This document shows positions 1 to 5,607 of a stretch of 6,882 nt of DNA, one piece after another; the stretch's first letter is position 1, and every line of letters starts with the position of its first letter. Both the position numbers and the translations under genes were made by a program. A model generated the notes under the pieces. That model saw only the letters and a program-made list of their open reading frames with translations, was not told the DNA's origin and ran no database searches. The stretch spans positions 1-6,882 of the forward strand of contig CAJMOI010000107.1 of assembly GCA_905215105.1 (NCBI GenBank), read 5' to 3'. Source of the DNA: an uncultured bacterium. Lineage in GTDB: Bacteria > Bacillota > Clostridia > Oscillospirales > Acutalibacteraceae.

Positions 1-395
1 CCCTTGGGGGCGGCCATGAACACGTCCACGTCGGCGGGGGGGGTGATCTGCTGATAGCGGATGTTGAAGCCGTGGGCGAAGGCGATGGCCTTGCCGGCGG
101 TCAGGTAGGGAGCGATATCCTTCTTATACATATCGGCCTGGTTCTCATCGTTGATGAGGATCATGATGATGTCCGCGACCTTGGTGGCCTCGGCAACCGG
201 CATGACCTGGAAGCCGTCCTTCTCTGCCACGGGCCAGGACTTGCCGCCCTGGCGCAGGCCGATGACCACGTCACAACCGGAGTCCCGCAGGTTCAGGGCG
301 TGGGCGTGCCCCTGGGAGCCATAGCCCACGATGGCGATCTTCTTGCCGTTGAGCTGATTGAGGTCGCAGTCCTTCTCATAATACATCTTTGCCAT
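1..395 (-). CDS. ilvC: Ketol-acid reductoisomerase, N-terminal 131 codons (3' end cut by window edge)
   Basis: Cytosolic enzyme that converts acetolactate or acetohydroxybutyrate to the dihydroxy acid with NADPH and Mg2+, the second step of Val/Ile synthesis. The visible part is the Rossmann domain. It starts MAKMYYEKDCDL and has the dinucleotide motif GYGSQGHAHAL at residues 24-34. The loop GLRQGGKSW at 46-54 has Arg48 and Ser53, which suits NADPH rather than NADH (inference). FAHGFNI at 106-112 contains His108, matching the conserved active-site His of the family. The C-terminal knotted Mg2+-binding domain lies outside the window, so full length (usually about 330-340 residues in class I) cannot be checked. 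The ATG is preceded by AAGGAG at 405-410 with a 9-nt gap. That ribosome binding site lies inside ilvN, whose last 20 nt overlap this gene. Third codon positions are almost all G or C. Identification is secure. Confidence 0.97.
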   Translation of the reverse strand, partial: MAKMYYEKDCDLNQLNGKKIAIVGYGSQGHAHALNLRDSGCDVVIGLRQGGKSWPVAEKDGFQVMPVAEATKVADIIMILINDENQADMYKKDIAPYLTAGKAIAFAHGFNIRYQQITPPADVDVFMAAPK

Positions 396-927
396 AGTTG
401 AATTCTCCTTTTTCCTTGGTGTCTTCGTCAATGGTATATTTTCCACGTTCCAGAGCGATCATGCCCGTGCGGACCAGTTCTTCGATGCCGAAGTCGGCCA
501 GCAGCTCCTGCACGGCGTCGGTTTTCTTCTCGTCGCCGATGACGGACAGGGTGAGGGTCTCCTTGGACACATCGATGATGGAGCCCCGGAATATGTTGGC
601 GATCTGAATGATCTCGTTCTTGTCCTCGCTGTTCTTAGCCCGGACCTTATAGAGCACCAGTTCCCGGCGGATGGAGTGGCTGGGAACCAGGAGCTTGACG
701 GAGTGGACGGGGACCATCTTGGCCAGCTGGTTGCACATGAGGTTGGTCTGATTCTCATTGGCCAGGACCTCGATGGTCATGCGGGAGATGGCGGGGTTGT
801 CGGTGGTACCCACCGCCAGGGACTCCACGTTAAAGCCCTTTCGGGAGAAGAGCCGGGACACCTGGGACAGAACGCCCGACTCATTGTCCACCAGGACGGA
901 CAGGGTGCGCAGTTTCACTTCTTCCAT
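376..927 (-). CDS. ilvN: Acetolactate synthase small (regulatory) subunit
   Basis: Regulatory subunit that binds the IlvB catalytic subunit, stimulates it and confers valine feedback inhibition. The 183-residue protein has an N-terminal ACT domain (about 6-80) with the signature LSVLVDNESGVLSQVSRLFS, then a C-terminal ACT-like domain (about 85-165) containing IFRGSIIDVS. By alignment from memory to E. coli IlvH, Asn15, Gly18 and Asn33 match Asn11, Gly14 and Asn29, residues whose mutation relieves valine inhibition. Feedback control is therefore probably intact (inference). It is about 20 residues longer than E. coli IlvH because of a charged C-terminal tail, which is encoded partly over the ilvC start. 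The start ATG has AAGGAGG at 936-942 with an 8-nt gap. This site overlaps the ilvB stop codon, so translation is probably coupled. The gap to ilvB is 13 nt. ilvN and ilvH names are both used for this family. Confidence 0.96.
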   Translation of the reverse strand: MEEVKLRTLSVLVDNESGVLSQVSRLFSRKGFNVESLAVGTTDNPAISRMTIEVLANENQTNLMCNQLAKMVPVHSVKLLVPSHSIRRELVLYKVRAKNSEDKNEIIQIANIFRGSIIDVSKETLTLSVIGDEKKTDAVQELLADFGIEELVRTGMIALERGKYTIDEDTKEKGEFNYGKDVL

Positions 928-940
928 GTCTCATGCCTCC

Positions 941-2617
941 TTAGTTGACCAGGAATTCGGTGATGTGGGTACCGCCGTTGACCATGGGGCGGACCAGCTC
1001 GGTTTCCTCGATGATGCAGTCGACCACATAGCCCAAGCCCTTCTTCTGCTCCTCCAGGGCCTCCTGGATGGCGCTCTCCAGCTCCTCCACGGTGGTCACC
1101 TGGCGGCCCTTGAGGCCGTTGGCCTCGGCCAGCTTGGCGAAATCGGGGCCCCGCTCGGTGGTGGTCTGGCTGAAGCGGTTCTCATAGATCAGCTCCTGCC
1201 ACTGACGGACCATGCCCAGCACCTGATTGTTGAAAATCAGCTCAATCACCGGGATTCCGTATTTGGACAGGGTGGAAAGCTCGTTGCAGTTCATGTGGAA
1301 GCTGCCGTCTCCGGCGATATTCACCACCTGCTTTTCCGGCAGTCCCACCTGTGCGCCCAAAGCAGCGCCAAGACCAAAGCCCATGGTTCCCAGTCCGCCG
1401 GAGGAAATAAACTGCCGGGGGCTGCGGAACCGGTAGAACTGGGCGGCCCACATCTGATGCTGGCCGACTTCCGTTGCCAGAATGGCCTTGCCGTCGGTCA
1501 GGCGGTCCAGAGTTTCCAGCACCTGCTGAGGCGTGACGGTGCCTTCCTGCCCGGGAAGCTGAACCAGCGGGTATTCTGCCTGCCAGCGGGCAATATCCGC
1601 CATCCAGTTTTTATGTTCCTTCTGGGAAAGGCGGTTCAAAAGCTCCTGTACGATGGCTTTTGCGTCGCCCTTCAGCTTCACGTCCACTTCAATGTTCTTG
1701 TTGAATTCCGCCGGGTCAATGTCAATCTGAATCACCGGGCAATGACGGGCAAACAGGTCGGCGTTGCAGGTCACCCGATCGGAAAAACGGGTTCCCACAG
1801 CGACGAACAAGTCGCAATTCTGCAAAGCCAGCGCTGCGGTTTTGGTGCCGTGCATTCCCAGCATTCCCATATAACGCTCGTTAGTCTGGTCAAAACCGCC
1901 CTGACACATGAGGGAGGAAGCCACCGGCGCGTCCAGTTTTTCTGCCAACTTTGCCACTTCCTCCGCAGCACCGGAGGAAATCACACCGCCGCCGGTGTAC
2001 AGGAAGGGCCGCTCGGATTTTTCCAGCAGCTCCAGCGCCTTTTCAAAACGGAATTCCTGGGGAAGGGGGAAGACCTTGGGGGCTTCCGGTGTTTTGGGGG
2101 TGTATTCACACAGCTGGGCGCTGATGTCCTTGGGAATATCCACCAGTACCGGGCCTTTTCTTCCTTCATTTGCCAGCCGGAAGGCTTCCCGGATGGTGTC
2201 GGCCCGCTGATTCACGTCTTTGACAATGTAATTGTGCTTGGTGATGGGCATGGTCACGCCGGTGATGTCCACTTCCTGAAAGCTGTCCAGTCCCAGCAGA
2301 TTGCGGGTCACGTTGCCGGTAATGGCCACTACCGGAACGGAATCCATATAGGCGGTGGCAATGCCGGTGACCAGATTGGTGGCGCCGGGGCCGGAAGTGG
2401 CGATGCACACGCCTACCCGTCCGGTTGCTCGGGCATAGCCGTCTGCTGCGTGGGCTGCACCCTGTTCATGGGCGGTTTCAATATGGCGAATCTTGTCGCT
2501 ATACTTGTACAGGGCATCATAAATATTCAGGACTGCGCCGCCGGGATACCCGAATACGGTATCCACGCCCTGTTCCAGCAGGCACTCCATGATGATATCT
2601 GAACCATTCAGCTGCAT
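941..2617 (-). CDS. ilvB: Acetolactate synthase large (catalytic) subunit
   Basis: ThDP- and FAD-dependent enzyme that condenses pyruvate with pyruvate or 2-ketobutyrate, the first committed step of Val/Leu/Ile synthesis. With the ATG at 2617 it has 558 residues, normal for the family. Order seen: N-terminal PYR domain with GYPGGA (23-28) and the catalytic Glu51 in HEQGAAHAADGYARATG; a central FAD-linked domain (about 190-340, with GTRFSDRVT); then the PP domain with GGLGTMGFGLGAA (407-419) and the Mg-ThDP motif GDGSF (436-440) followed by NN (463-464). It ends in the usual MVNGGTHITEFLVN-type tail. The frame also opens at a TTG at 2623, but the ribosome binding site places the start at the ATG two codons later. 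First gene of the T-box-controlled ilvBNC set. Codon use changes sharply near position 1235: the last 93 codons are about 92% G/C at third positions, against about 59% in the first 66. The biosynthetic rather than catabolic (AlsS) type is supported by the partner small subunit and ilvC. Confidence 0.97.
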   Translation of the reverse strand: MQLNGSDIIMECLLEQGVDTVFGYPGGAVLNIYDALYKYSDKIRHIETAHEQGAAHAADGYARATGRVGVCIATSGPGATNLVTGIATAYMDSVPVVAITGNVTRNLLGLDSFQEVDITGVTMPITKHNYIVKDVNQRADTIREAFRLANEGRKGPVLVDIPKDISAQLCEYTPKTPEAPKVFPLPQEFRFEKALELLEKSERPFLYTGGGVISSGAAEEVAKLAEKLDAPVASSLMCQGGFDQTNERYMGMLGMHGTKTAALALQNCDLFVAVGTRFSDRVTCNADLFARHCPVIQIDIDPAEFNKNIEVDVKLKGDAKAIVQELLNRLSQKEHKNWMADIARWQAEYPLVQLPGQEGTVTPQQVLETLDRLTDGKAILATEVGQHQMWAAQFYRFRSPRQFISSGGLGTMGFGLGAALGAQVGLPEKQVVNIAGDGSFHMNCNELSTLSKYGIPVIELIFNNQVLGMVRQWQELIYENRFSQTTTERGPDFAKLAEANGLKGRQVTTVEELESAIQEALEEQKKGLGYVVDCIIEETELVRPMVNGGTHITEFLVN

Positions 2618-2625
2618 CGTCAAAA

Positions 2626-2632
2626 CTCCTTT
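2626..2632 (-). promoter_or_regulatory. ilvB ribosome binding site, decides the start codon
   Basis: AAAGGAG read on the minus strand. It lies 8 nt before the ATG at 2617 (ideal) but only 2 nt before the alternative in-frame TTG at 2623, so the ATG is preferred. It is downstream of the T-box terminator, so it is transcribed only after antitermination. Confidence 0.85.
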
Positions 2633-2716
2633 ATATCATTTGATTTTTTACAGAATCAGAAAAACAGTCCACGGGGGAATCTTTGCGGCGAGCCAAAGCA
2701 AACCCGTACAGGCAAC

Positions 2717-2760
2717 AAAAAAGCCCTCGTCCCCAGTCATTTCTGACCAGAGACGAAGGC
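2717..2760 (-). terminator. T-box-regulated intrinsic terminator
   Basis: A 17-bp stem (2760-2744 with 2739-2723, including four G-T wobbles) closed by a GAAA tetraloop (2743-2740), followed by six Ts (2722-2717). Its left arm contains CCTTCG and CTCTG, which pair instead with the T-box region in the antiterminator. It lies about 100 nt before the ilvB start and should stop transcription when the cognate tRNA is charged. It would also stop read-through from the upstream Nudix gene. Confidence 0.95.
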
Positions 2761-2990
2761 TGCAAATTCAGTTCCTCCGCGGTACCACTCTGTTTGCCGC
2801 ATACACGGCCCCTTACCGGCATCCATCAATGCCTGCCCCGATAACGGCGGGCCAGCCGGGGCAGCTTACTGCTTTCAGCCGCCTGCTCCGGGGTGATTTC
2901 CTGCCGGTTCCGTACCGTCTCGCACCATCCGACGGCTCTCTGAAACGGGGGTCCTGCATTCCTTCCCCTTCGACACATTTCCAAGTTATG
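2717..2990 (-). promoter_or_regulatory. T-box riboswitch leader of ilvBNC, probable tRNA-Ile sensor
   Basis: Read on the minus strand. The T-box core AGAGTGGTACCGCGG is at 2791-2777. Upstream is the Stem I signature AGAGAGCC followed by the apical pairing CCGTC (2935-2931) with GACGG (2919-2915), then GGTACGG. The specifier stretch GAAATCACCCCGGAGC fits the family pattern GAA-codon-purine-CC. It puts the codon AUC (Ile) at 2897-2895, with GGGG opposite the CCCC closing the loop. A Stem III candidate pairs CTGCCCCG (2864-2857) with CGGGGCAG (2840-2833). The antiterminator can form from CAGAG (2792-2788) with CTCTG (2752-2748) and CGGAGG (2779-2774) with CCTTCG (2759-2754), using the left arm of the terminator. 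The UGGU bulge would pair with the ACCA end of tRNA-Ile, though Leu and Val tRNAs share that end. T-box identity is near certain; the Ile assignment is a confident reading by eye. Confidence 0.95.
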
Positions 2991-2996
2991 TGTATA

Positions 2997-3025
2997 ATCA
3001 TACGCTTCCCAGTTGGGTTTGTCAA
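2997..3025 (-). promoter_or_regulatory. Sigma-A promoter of the ilvBNC operon
   Basis: The -35 box TTGACA (3025-3020) is a perfect match. A 17-bp spacer leads to the -10 box TATGAT (3002-2997), one mismatch from TATAAT. The transcript should start near 2990, just before the T-box Stem I. The -35 box begins 8 nt beyond the stop codon of the Nudix gene on the same strand, with a T-rich stretch between them. Confidence 0.88.
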
Positions 3026-3033
3026 GAAAAAAT

Positions 3034-3447
3034 TTACGTTTTTTCCTGCCATGCTTTCCAAAGCACCGGTGTAATCGCCGGGTACGTCAGGTTTTCCGGA
3101 AGCTGTTCCCATGGTTTCACTTCCGCCATCTCGCTTTCGGGAAGCGGTCCCAGCTCTTCGATTTCTGCTAGGAATACCACACCGTTTGCCTCTCCGTGGG
3201 CATCCTCGGCCCGGCAGTCAAACAAAGGCTCGATCTGATACCGCAGCGCCCCGGATTCCTCAAAAAGTTCCCGTTTTGCCGCCTGCAAAGGGGTTTCTCC
3301 GGGCTCGATGTGGCCGCCCTGTGTTTCCCAGGTAGTGCGCTTTTTGTGGCGGCTGAGAAGGTATTTTCCCTGATACCGGGAAAGGACTACCACATATTTA
3401 TATGGCCATAGCGTATCCGGCGGATATACGTTGCAATAATACGACAC
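3034..3447 (-). CDS. Nudix (MutT-family) hydrolase, substrate unknown
   Basis: Small cytosolic hydrolase of nucleoside-diphosphate-linked compounds. With the GTG at 3447 it has 137 residues, a single Nudix domain. The Nudix box is complete at residues 45-67: Gly45, Glu51, Arg59-Glu60-Leu61, Glu63-Glu64, Gly66, so the metal-binding glutamates are all present. The preceding YQGKYLLSRHKKR resembles MutT/YtkD-like proteins, which cleave oxidised purine nucleotides, but the substrate cannot be read from sequence. The frame stays open to a TTG at 3510, but that TTG is the -35 box of its own promoter. AAAGGAG at 3462-3456 sits 8 nt before the GTG. It lacks the C-terminal winged helix of NrtR, so it is not that NAD regulator. 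It is divergent from pnuC-nadR, so a role in nucleotide or NAD-related metabolite turnover is possible but unproven. Confidence 0.9.
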   Translation of the reverse strand: MSYYCNVYPPDTLWPYKYVVVLSRYQGKYLLSRHKKRTTWETQGGHIEPGETPLQAAKRELFEESGALRYQIEPLFDCRAEDAHGEANGVVFLAEIEELGPLPESEMAEVKPWEQLPENLTYPAITPVLWKAWQEKT

Positions 3448-3455
3448 GAAAAAGG

Positions 3456-3462
3456 CTCCTTT
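3456..3462 (-). promoter_or_regulatory. Nudix gene ribosome binding site, decides a GTG start
   Basis: AAAGGAG on the minus strand, 8 nt before GTG at 3447. The only longer option in this frame is the TTG at 3510, upstream of the predicted transcription start and without a ribosome binding site. The GTG start is therefore strongly favoured. Confidence 0.85.
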
Positions 3463-3481
3463 CAATCGAACTATTGTTCTG

Positions 3482-3510
3482 ATTTTACGCCTTTTTTCAA
3501 GGATTGTCAA
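3482..3510 (-). promoter_or_regulatory. Sigma-A promoter of the Nudix hydrolase gene
   Basis: TTGACA (3510-3505), 17-bp spacer, TAAAAT (3487-3482). The transcript should start near 3475 and carry a leader of about 28 nt. An eight-A tract (3528-3521 on this strand) lies 10 bp upstream of the -35 box and could act as an UP element. Confidence 0.85.
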
Positions 3511-3542
3511 GGGATGAATGTTTTTTTTGGAACAGAGAGCGA

Positions 3543-3571
3543 TTGCAGTTTCAGTCGATTACATGTATAAT
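3543..3571 (+). promoter_or_regulatory. Sigma-A promoter of pnuC-nadR
   Basis: TTGCAG (3543-3548), 17-bp spacer, perfect TATAAT (3566-3571) preceded by TG. The -10 box overlaps the palindrome TACATGTA (3560-3567). The predicted start is about 3578. This promoter is back-to-back with the Nudix promoter: the two -35 boxes are 32 bp apart, so one regulator could act on both (inference). Confidence 0.82.
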
Positions 3572-3577
3572 AATGAA

Positions 3578-3607
3578 AATCAAGCAGGACAAAAGTCGGG
3601 CTTGATT
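3578..3607 (+). promoter_or_regulatory. Inverted repeat or RNA hairpin at the 5' end of the pnuC transcript
   Basis: A perfect 8-bp inverted repeat, AATCAAGC (3578-3585) and GCTTGATT (3600-3607), flanks a 14-nt centre in which GAC (3588-3590) and GTC (3595-3597) can also pair around AAAA. It begins at the predicted transcription start and ends 16 nt before the ribosome binding site. No T-run follows, so it is not a terminator. It could be a DNA operator for a regulator of NAD salvage, a 5' stabilising hairpin, or part of a riboswitch. The family is not recognised. Confidence 0.6.
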
Positions 3608-3634
3608 AAAATTGAGTGGGAGTGAAGGAGAAAA

Positions 3635-4333
3635 ATGCTGAAAAATGAACTGAGCGGTTGGAAATGGTGGGAAGTTGCCTGGCTGGTAACGGCCGCCGTA
3701 GTAATTACCATCCTTCCGATTTACTGGGGAGACAGCTTGATGGGGATTATTTCCGCAGTAACCGGTGTGATTTGCGTAGTGCTGACAGGAAAAGGAAAGC
3801 TGTCCGCTTATTTCTTTGGTTTGATTAACAGTGTGCTGTATGCCATTATTGCGTATCAATCTGCTCTGTACGGGGAGACCATGCTGAATCTCCTGTATTA
3901 TGTGCCCATGCAGTTTGTGGGATTTTACATCTGGAGCAAACACATAAATCCCGAGACCCAGGAAGTCAGGAAAAGACATATGAAATGGGGCGGCCGAGTG
4001 GTCATGATTGCCGCAGTGGCAGCGGCTACCTTTCTGTACGGCCTGTTCCTCCGCTATCTTGGTGACGCCATGCCTTTTGTGGATTCCTTCACCACGGTGT
4101 CCTCTGTGGCGGCCATGATTGTTTCTGTAAAAATGTACGCAGAACAGTGGTGGATCTGGGTGGCTGTGGATGTGTTCAGCATTTATATGTGGTGGTGTGA
4201 CCTGATGTCCGGCACGGATAATTTTGCGACGCTCCTCATGTGGGTGGTCTATCTGGGAAATGCCGTCATTATGCTGATTAAATGGGAAATGGAATCCAAT
4301 GCATATAGCAGACAGGAGGAGAAAGCTTCATGA
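3635..4333 (+). CDS. pnuC: Nicotinamide riboside transporter PnuC
   Basis: Membrane carrier that takes up nicotinamide riboside by facilitated diffusion, driven by its phosphorylation inside the cell. The 232-residue protein fits the family. Hydrophobic segments lie at about 13-30, 33-51, 57-78, 84-100, 120-142, 150-168, 172-189 and 198-215, consistent with about seven helices. Family features visible: FGLINSVLYAIIAYQ (61-75), YGETMLNLLYYVPMQ (79-93) and GFYIW (96-100), then the second-half motif DSFTTVSSVAAM (150-161) and WIWVAVDVFSIYMWW (173-187). Start ATG 3635 follows GAAGGAG (3624-3630) with a short 4-nt gap. The stop TGA overlaps the nadR start in ATGA, so translation is coupled. The pairing with nadR, whose kinase domain traps the imported riboside, strongly supports the assignment over thiamine or riboflavin members of the same superfamily. 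Confidence 0.94.
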   Translation: MLKNELSGWKWWEVAWLVTAAVVITILPIYWGDSLMGIISAVTGVICVVLTGKGKLSAYFFGLINSVLYAIIAYQSALYGETMLNLLYYVPMQFVGFYIWSKHINPETQEVRKRHMKWGGRVVMIAAVAAATFLYGLFLRYLGDAMPFVDSFTTVSSVAAMIVSVKMYAEQWWIWVAVDVFSIYMWWCDLMSGTDNFATLLMWVVYLGNAVIMLIKWEMESNAYSRQEEKAS

Positions 4334-5607
4334 AATACGCTGTCGGGATGTATGGCGGTTCCTTTGATCCGCTGCACGTTGGTCATATTCACGATATCAT
4401 CCGGGCAGCAGCAGTGTGTAAAGAACTCTATGTCATGATTAGCTGGTGTGAAGGACGGGAATCCACCTCAAAGGAATTGCGGTATCGCTGGATCCATAAC
4501 TGTGTAAAGCATTTGCCAAACGTCAAGATCCGCTTTGTGGAGGATCAGGCCCGAAGCAAAGAGGAATACAACACCGATCTCTACTGGGAAAAAGGCGCGG
4601 AAGATATCAAAGCCCTTATCGGAAAGAAAATTGATGCCGTGTTCTGCGGTTCCGATTATGCCGGTACCAACCGGTTTGAAAGCCTGTATTGTCCGGAAAG
4701 TCAGGTCATTTATTTTGACCGGGCGGAAGTTCCCATCAGTTCCACCGACATCAGAATGGACGTTTATGAAAACTGGCAGTATCTTCCGCCGGTCTGCCGT
4801 CCTTATTATGTCCGCCGGGTTCTGGTAGTCGGAAGTGAAAGTACAGGAAAATCCACACTGGTACAGAATCTTGCGATGGCATACAACACCAATTTTGTCC
4901 GGGAAATCGGACGGGAAACCTGCGATTTTGCAGGTGGTGAAGAGTACATGGATGTACAGGACCTGTATGAAAATATCCTGCGGCAGAAAACGGAAGAGAT
5001 TCAGGCCGCATATCACAGCAATCGGATTCTGTTTGTGGATACGGATGCACTGACAACGAAATTCTATTCCCGCTTCCTTTTGAGCGACAAGGAAGAAATC
5101 AGAAAATGTGGCGCGTTGGCAGATGCAGTGACCGAAATTCACCGTTTTGACCTGATTCTGTTTTTGGAGCCGACGGTGGACTTTGTACAGGACGGAACCC
5201 GTAATGAAATCATTGCAGCCGACCGGGGAGCATACAGCCGTCAGCTGAAAAGCCTGTTTGATGAAAAGAAAATCTCCTATCACAGTCTAAGTGGAGACTA
5301 TCTGGAACGGTTCAATATGGCAAAAGAATTGATTGATACCTGTTTTGGAATCAAACCATCTGGTAATTCTTTGAAAATAAATTCCCCCTGTCTTTTTCTG
5401 GACGAAAAGGCAGGGGGAATTTCAGGTTCAGTCTGTTTTGAGAAAACACTTATACTTCAGACGGAGATTTCGGCCGGTGAAGCTTCTTTTTCGGGGTTTC
5501 CTCCACCACTTCTTCGTAGAAAGCCGGGTTGGCTTCTCCGCTCTTCCAACCCATGCGTTTGGCCAGCACACTGCCGCCCCAGCACAGGACAAAGCTCATG
5601 GCCATAG
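4330..5607 (+). CDS. nadR: Bifunctional NMN adenylyltransferase/ribosylnicotinamide kinase, with an aberrant run-on C-terminus
   Basis: Cytosolic enzyme of NAD+ salvage: the kinase half makes NMN from nicotinamide riboside, and the adenylyltransferase half makes NAD+ from NMN and ATP. The NMNAT domain (about 1-150) has GGSFDPLHVGH (9-19, HxGH nucleotidyltransferase motif) and ISSTDIR (136-142). The kinase domain (about 161-340) has Walker A GSESTGKST (168-176) and the VDTDALTTKFY stretch (236-246). There is no N-terminal HTH, so unlike the enteric NadR it is not a repressor. Start ATG 4330 has AGGAGGAG at 4314-4321 and overlaps the pnuC stop. The conserved protein appears to end around residue 343 (near 5360), after KELIDTCFGI. 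The remaining 80 or so residues are encoded by a terminator hairpin (5379-5422) and then by the antisense of the symporter gene (5450-5607). They look like nonsense, rich in Pro, Arg, Ser and Trp. A lost stop or a small indel is likely. Confidence 0.93.
   Translation: MKYAVGMYGGSFDPLHVGHIHDIIRAAAVCKELYVMISWCEGRESTSKELRYRWIHNCVKHLPNVKIRFVEDQARSKEEYNTDLYWEKGAEDIKALIGKKIDAVFCGSDYAGTNRFESLYCPESQVIYFDRAEVPISSTDIRMDVYENWQYLPPVCRPYYVRRVLVVGSESTGKSTLVQNLAMAYNTNFVREIGRETCDFAGGEEYMDVQDLYENILRQKTEEIQAAYHSNRILFVDTDALTTKFYSRFLLSDKEEIRKCGALADAVTEIHRFDLILFLEPTVDFVQDGTRNEIIAADRGAYSRQLKSLFDEKKISYHSLSGDYLERFNMAKELIDTCFGIKPSGNSLKINSPCLFLDEKAGGISGSVCFEKTLILQTEISAGEASFSGFPPPLLRRKPGWLLRSSNPCVWPAHCRPSTGQSSWP
5379..5422. 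terminator. Bidirectional intrinsic terminator between nadR and the symporter
   Basis: A 19-bp stem (5379-5397 with 5404-5422, two wobble pairs in it) has AAATTCCCCCTG paired to CAGGGGGAATTT and a loop CTGGAC. On the minus strand the stem is followed by a T-rich tail (TTTATTTTC), a good terminator for the symporter. On the plus strand the AATTT end of the stem itself supplies the Ts, so it can also serve nadR. It lies inside the long nadR reading frame, which suggests that the frame does not normally extend this far. Confidence 0.85.

Noticed and set aside
758..2602. A 614-codon open frame on the plus strand opposite ilvB and part of ilvN
   Set aside because: It lies antisense to two unmistakable enzymes, shows no recognisable domain and has a composition typical of a mirror frame of a GC-rich gene.
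2641..2716. Weak hairpins between the T-box terminator and the ilvB ribosome binding site
   Set aside because: Short A/T-rich pairings (such as TTTTT with AAAAA) have little stability, and nothing suggests a second control element.
2589..3112. Open frames on both strands within the ilv leader (161 and 99 codons)
   Set aside because: The stretch is explained by the T-box RNA structure and promoter, and the frames cut across those elements without ribosome binding sites.
3034..3447. Nudix protein as an NrtR-type transcription regulator of NAD genes
   Set aside because: NrtR proteins carry a C-terminal winged helix and are over 200 residues long. This protein ends shortly after a complete catalytic Nudix domain.
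3551..3979. A 142-codon minus-strand frame opposite the start of pnuC
   Set aside because: It overlaps the pnuC promoter and conserved pnuC codons and has no family resemblance.
4468..5283. A 271-codon open frame on the minus strand opposite nadR
   Set aside because: It is antisense to the conserved NMNAT and kinase domains, with no domain or convincing start signals. It is treated as a shadow.
4330..5360. NadR as a DNA-binding repressor, as in enteric bacteria
   Set aside because: The protein starts directly with the nucleotidyltransferase motif; the N-terminal HTH is absent.
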